DNA of 64,000 bases from Vitellaria paradoxa (Eukaryota; Streptophyta; Magnoliopsida; Ericales; Sapotaceae), in the NCBI GenBank assembly GCA_019916065.1, contig CM034233.1, forward strand, positions 40,774,862-40,838,861, given 5' to 3'. Below the pieces are notes generated by a model. The model had not been told where the DNA came from and ran no database searches. It saw nothing but the letters and a program-made list of their open reading frames with translations. Position numbers and translations under genes: made by a program. Position 1 is the first letter of the stretch. Every line of letters begins with the position of its first letter. Below are positions 63,927 to 64,000 of this stretch, piece by piece.

Positions 63927-64000
63927 GGAAGAGAAGCAAGTACCAGTACACAAGGGAAGTATCTTACCTAGTCATATTATTCAGTGAGAGTCGCATTTGA
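63927..64000. other. Sequence after transposase stop
   Basis: Probably 3' flank of the transposase remnant. Too short to classify. Confidence 0.4.

Noticed and set aside
1..64000. A multi-gene novel functional system such as a biosynthetic or defence cluster
   Set aside because: The only host coding sequence I can support is PFD5 plus a dead transposase remnant; everything else recognisable is mobile-element sequence.

Overview
This is a plant nuclear window, probably from a eudicot with a large, repeat-rich genome. It has GT-AG introns, plant-type LTR retrotransposons, a plant L1-type LINE, an endogenous pararetrovirus, MITEs and AT-rich spacers. I see no bacterial operons and no organellar DNA. 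I cannot name the species.

The only recognisable host gene is prefoldin subunit 5 (PFD5, prefoldin alpha type) on the + strand. It is split into four short exons over about 36 kb: 11929-12128, 12226-12328, 19974-20051 and 48016-48099. Intron 2 (7.6 kb) carries an old Ty1/copia element. Intron 3 (about 28 kb) carries a stack of LTR elements: a deleted copia on the - strand (about 22.2-25.3 kb), a small copia-type element (27549-29034), and a + strand copia (29231 to about 46493). That last copia has itself been hit by two - strand chromodomain Ty3/gypsy elements (30999-37317 and 38717-44687), each with near-perfect or perfect target duplications. Exons 1-2 show three single-base deletions against the conserved reading frame, so the locus is either decaying or carries base-level sequence errors.

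Left of the gene, 1-3592 is the 5' end (gag plus a 2.3-kb LTR) of a - strand Ty3/gypsy element that runs off the window. Then 3593 to about 8.1 kb is a decayed endogenous Caulimoviridae-like pararetrovirus (protease, RT, RNase H, then a viroplasmin/TAV-like ORF), with a 191-bp segment present three times in tandem. From 8.1 to 11.75 kb is AT-rich DNA with MITE-like elements, one with a TTA target duplication, followed by a tRNA-like sequence about 110 bp upstream of the PFD5 start.

Right of the gene, about 49.9-60.0 kb is a + strand L1-type LINE (ORF1, endonuclease, RT, C-terminal zinc-binding domain) interrupted inside RT by a 4.0-kb solo LTR (53720-57731). The window ends with a decayed PIF/Harbinger-type transposase (HARBI1-like) fragment split by a 2.8-kb solo LTR (60854-63685) with a perfect 5-bp target duplication.

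I see no multi-gene functional system. The value of the window lies in the layered insertions and in the state of PFD5. All coordinates come from reading the sequence by eye. LTR and exon edges fixed by GT/AG, TG/CA and target duplications are the most reliable.
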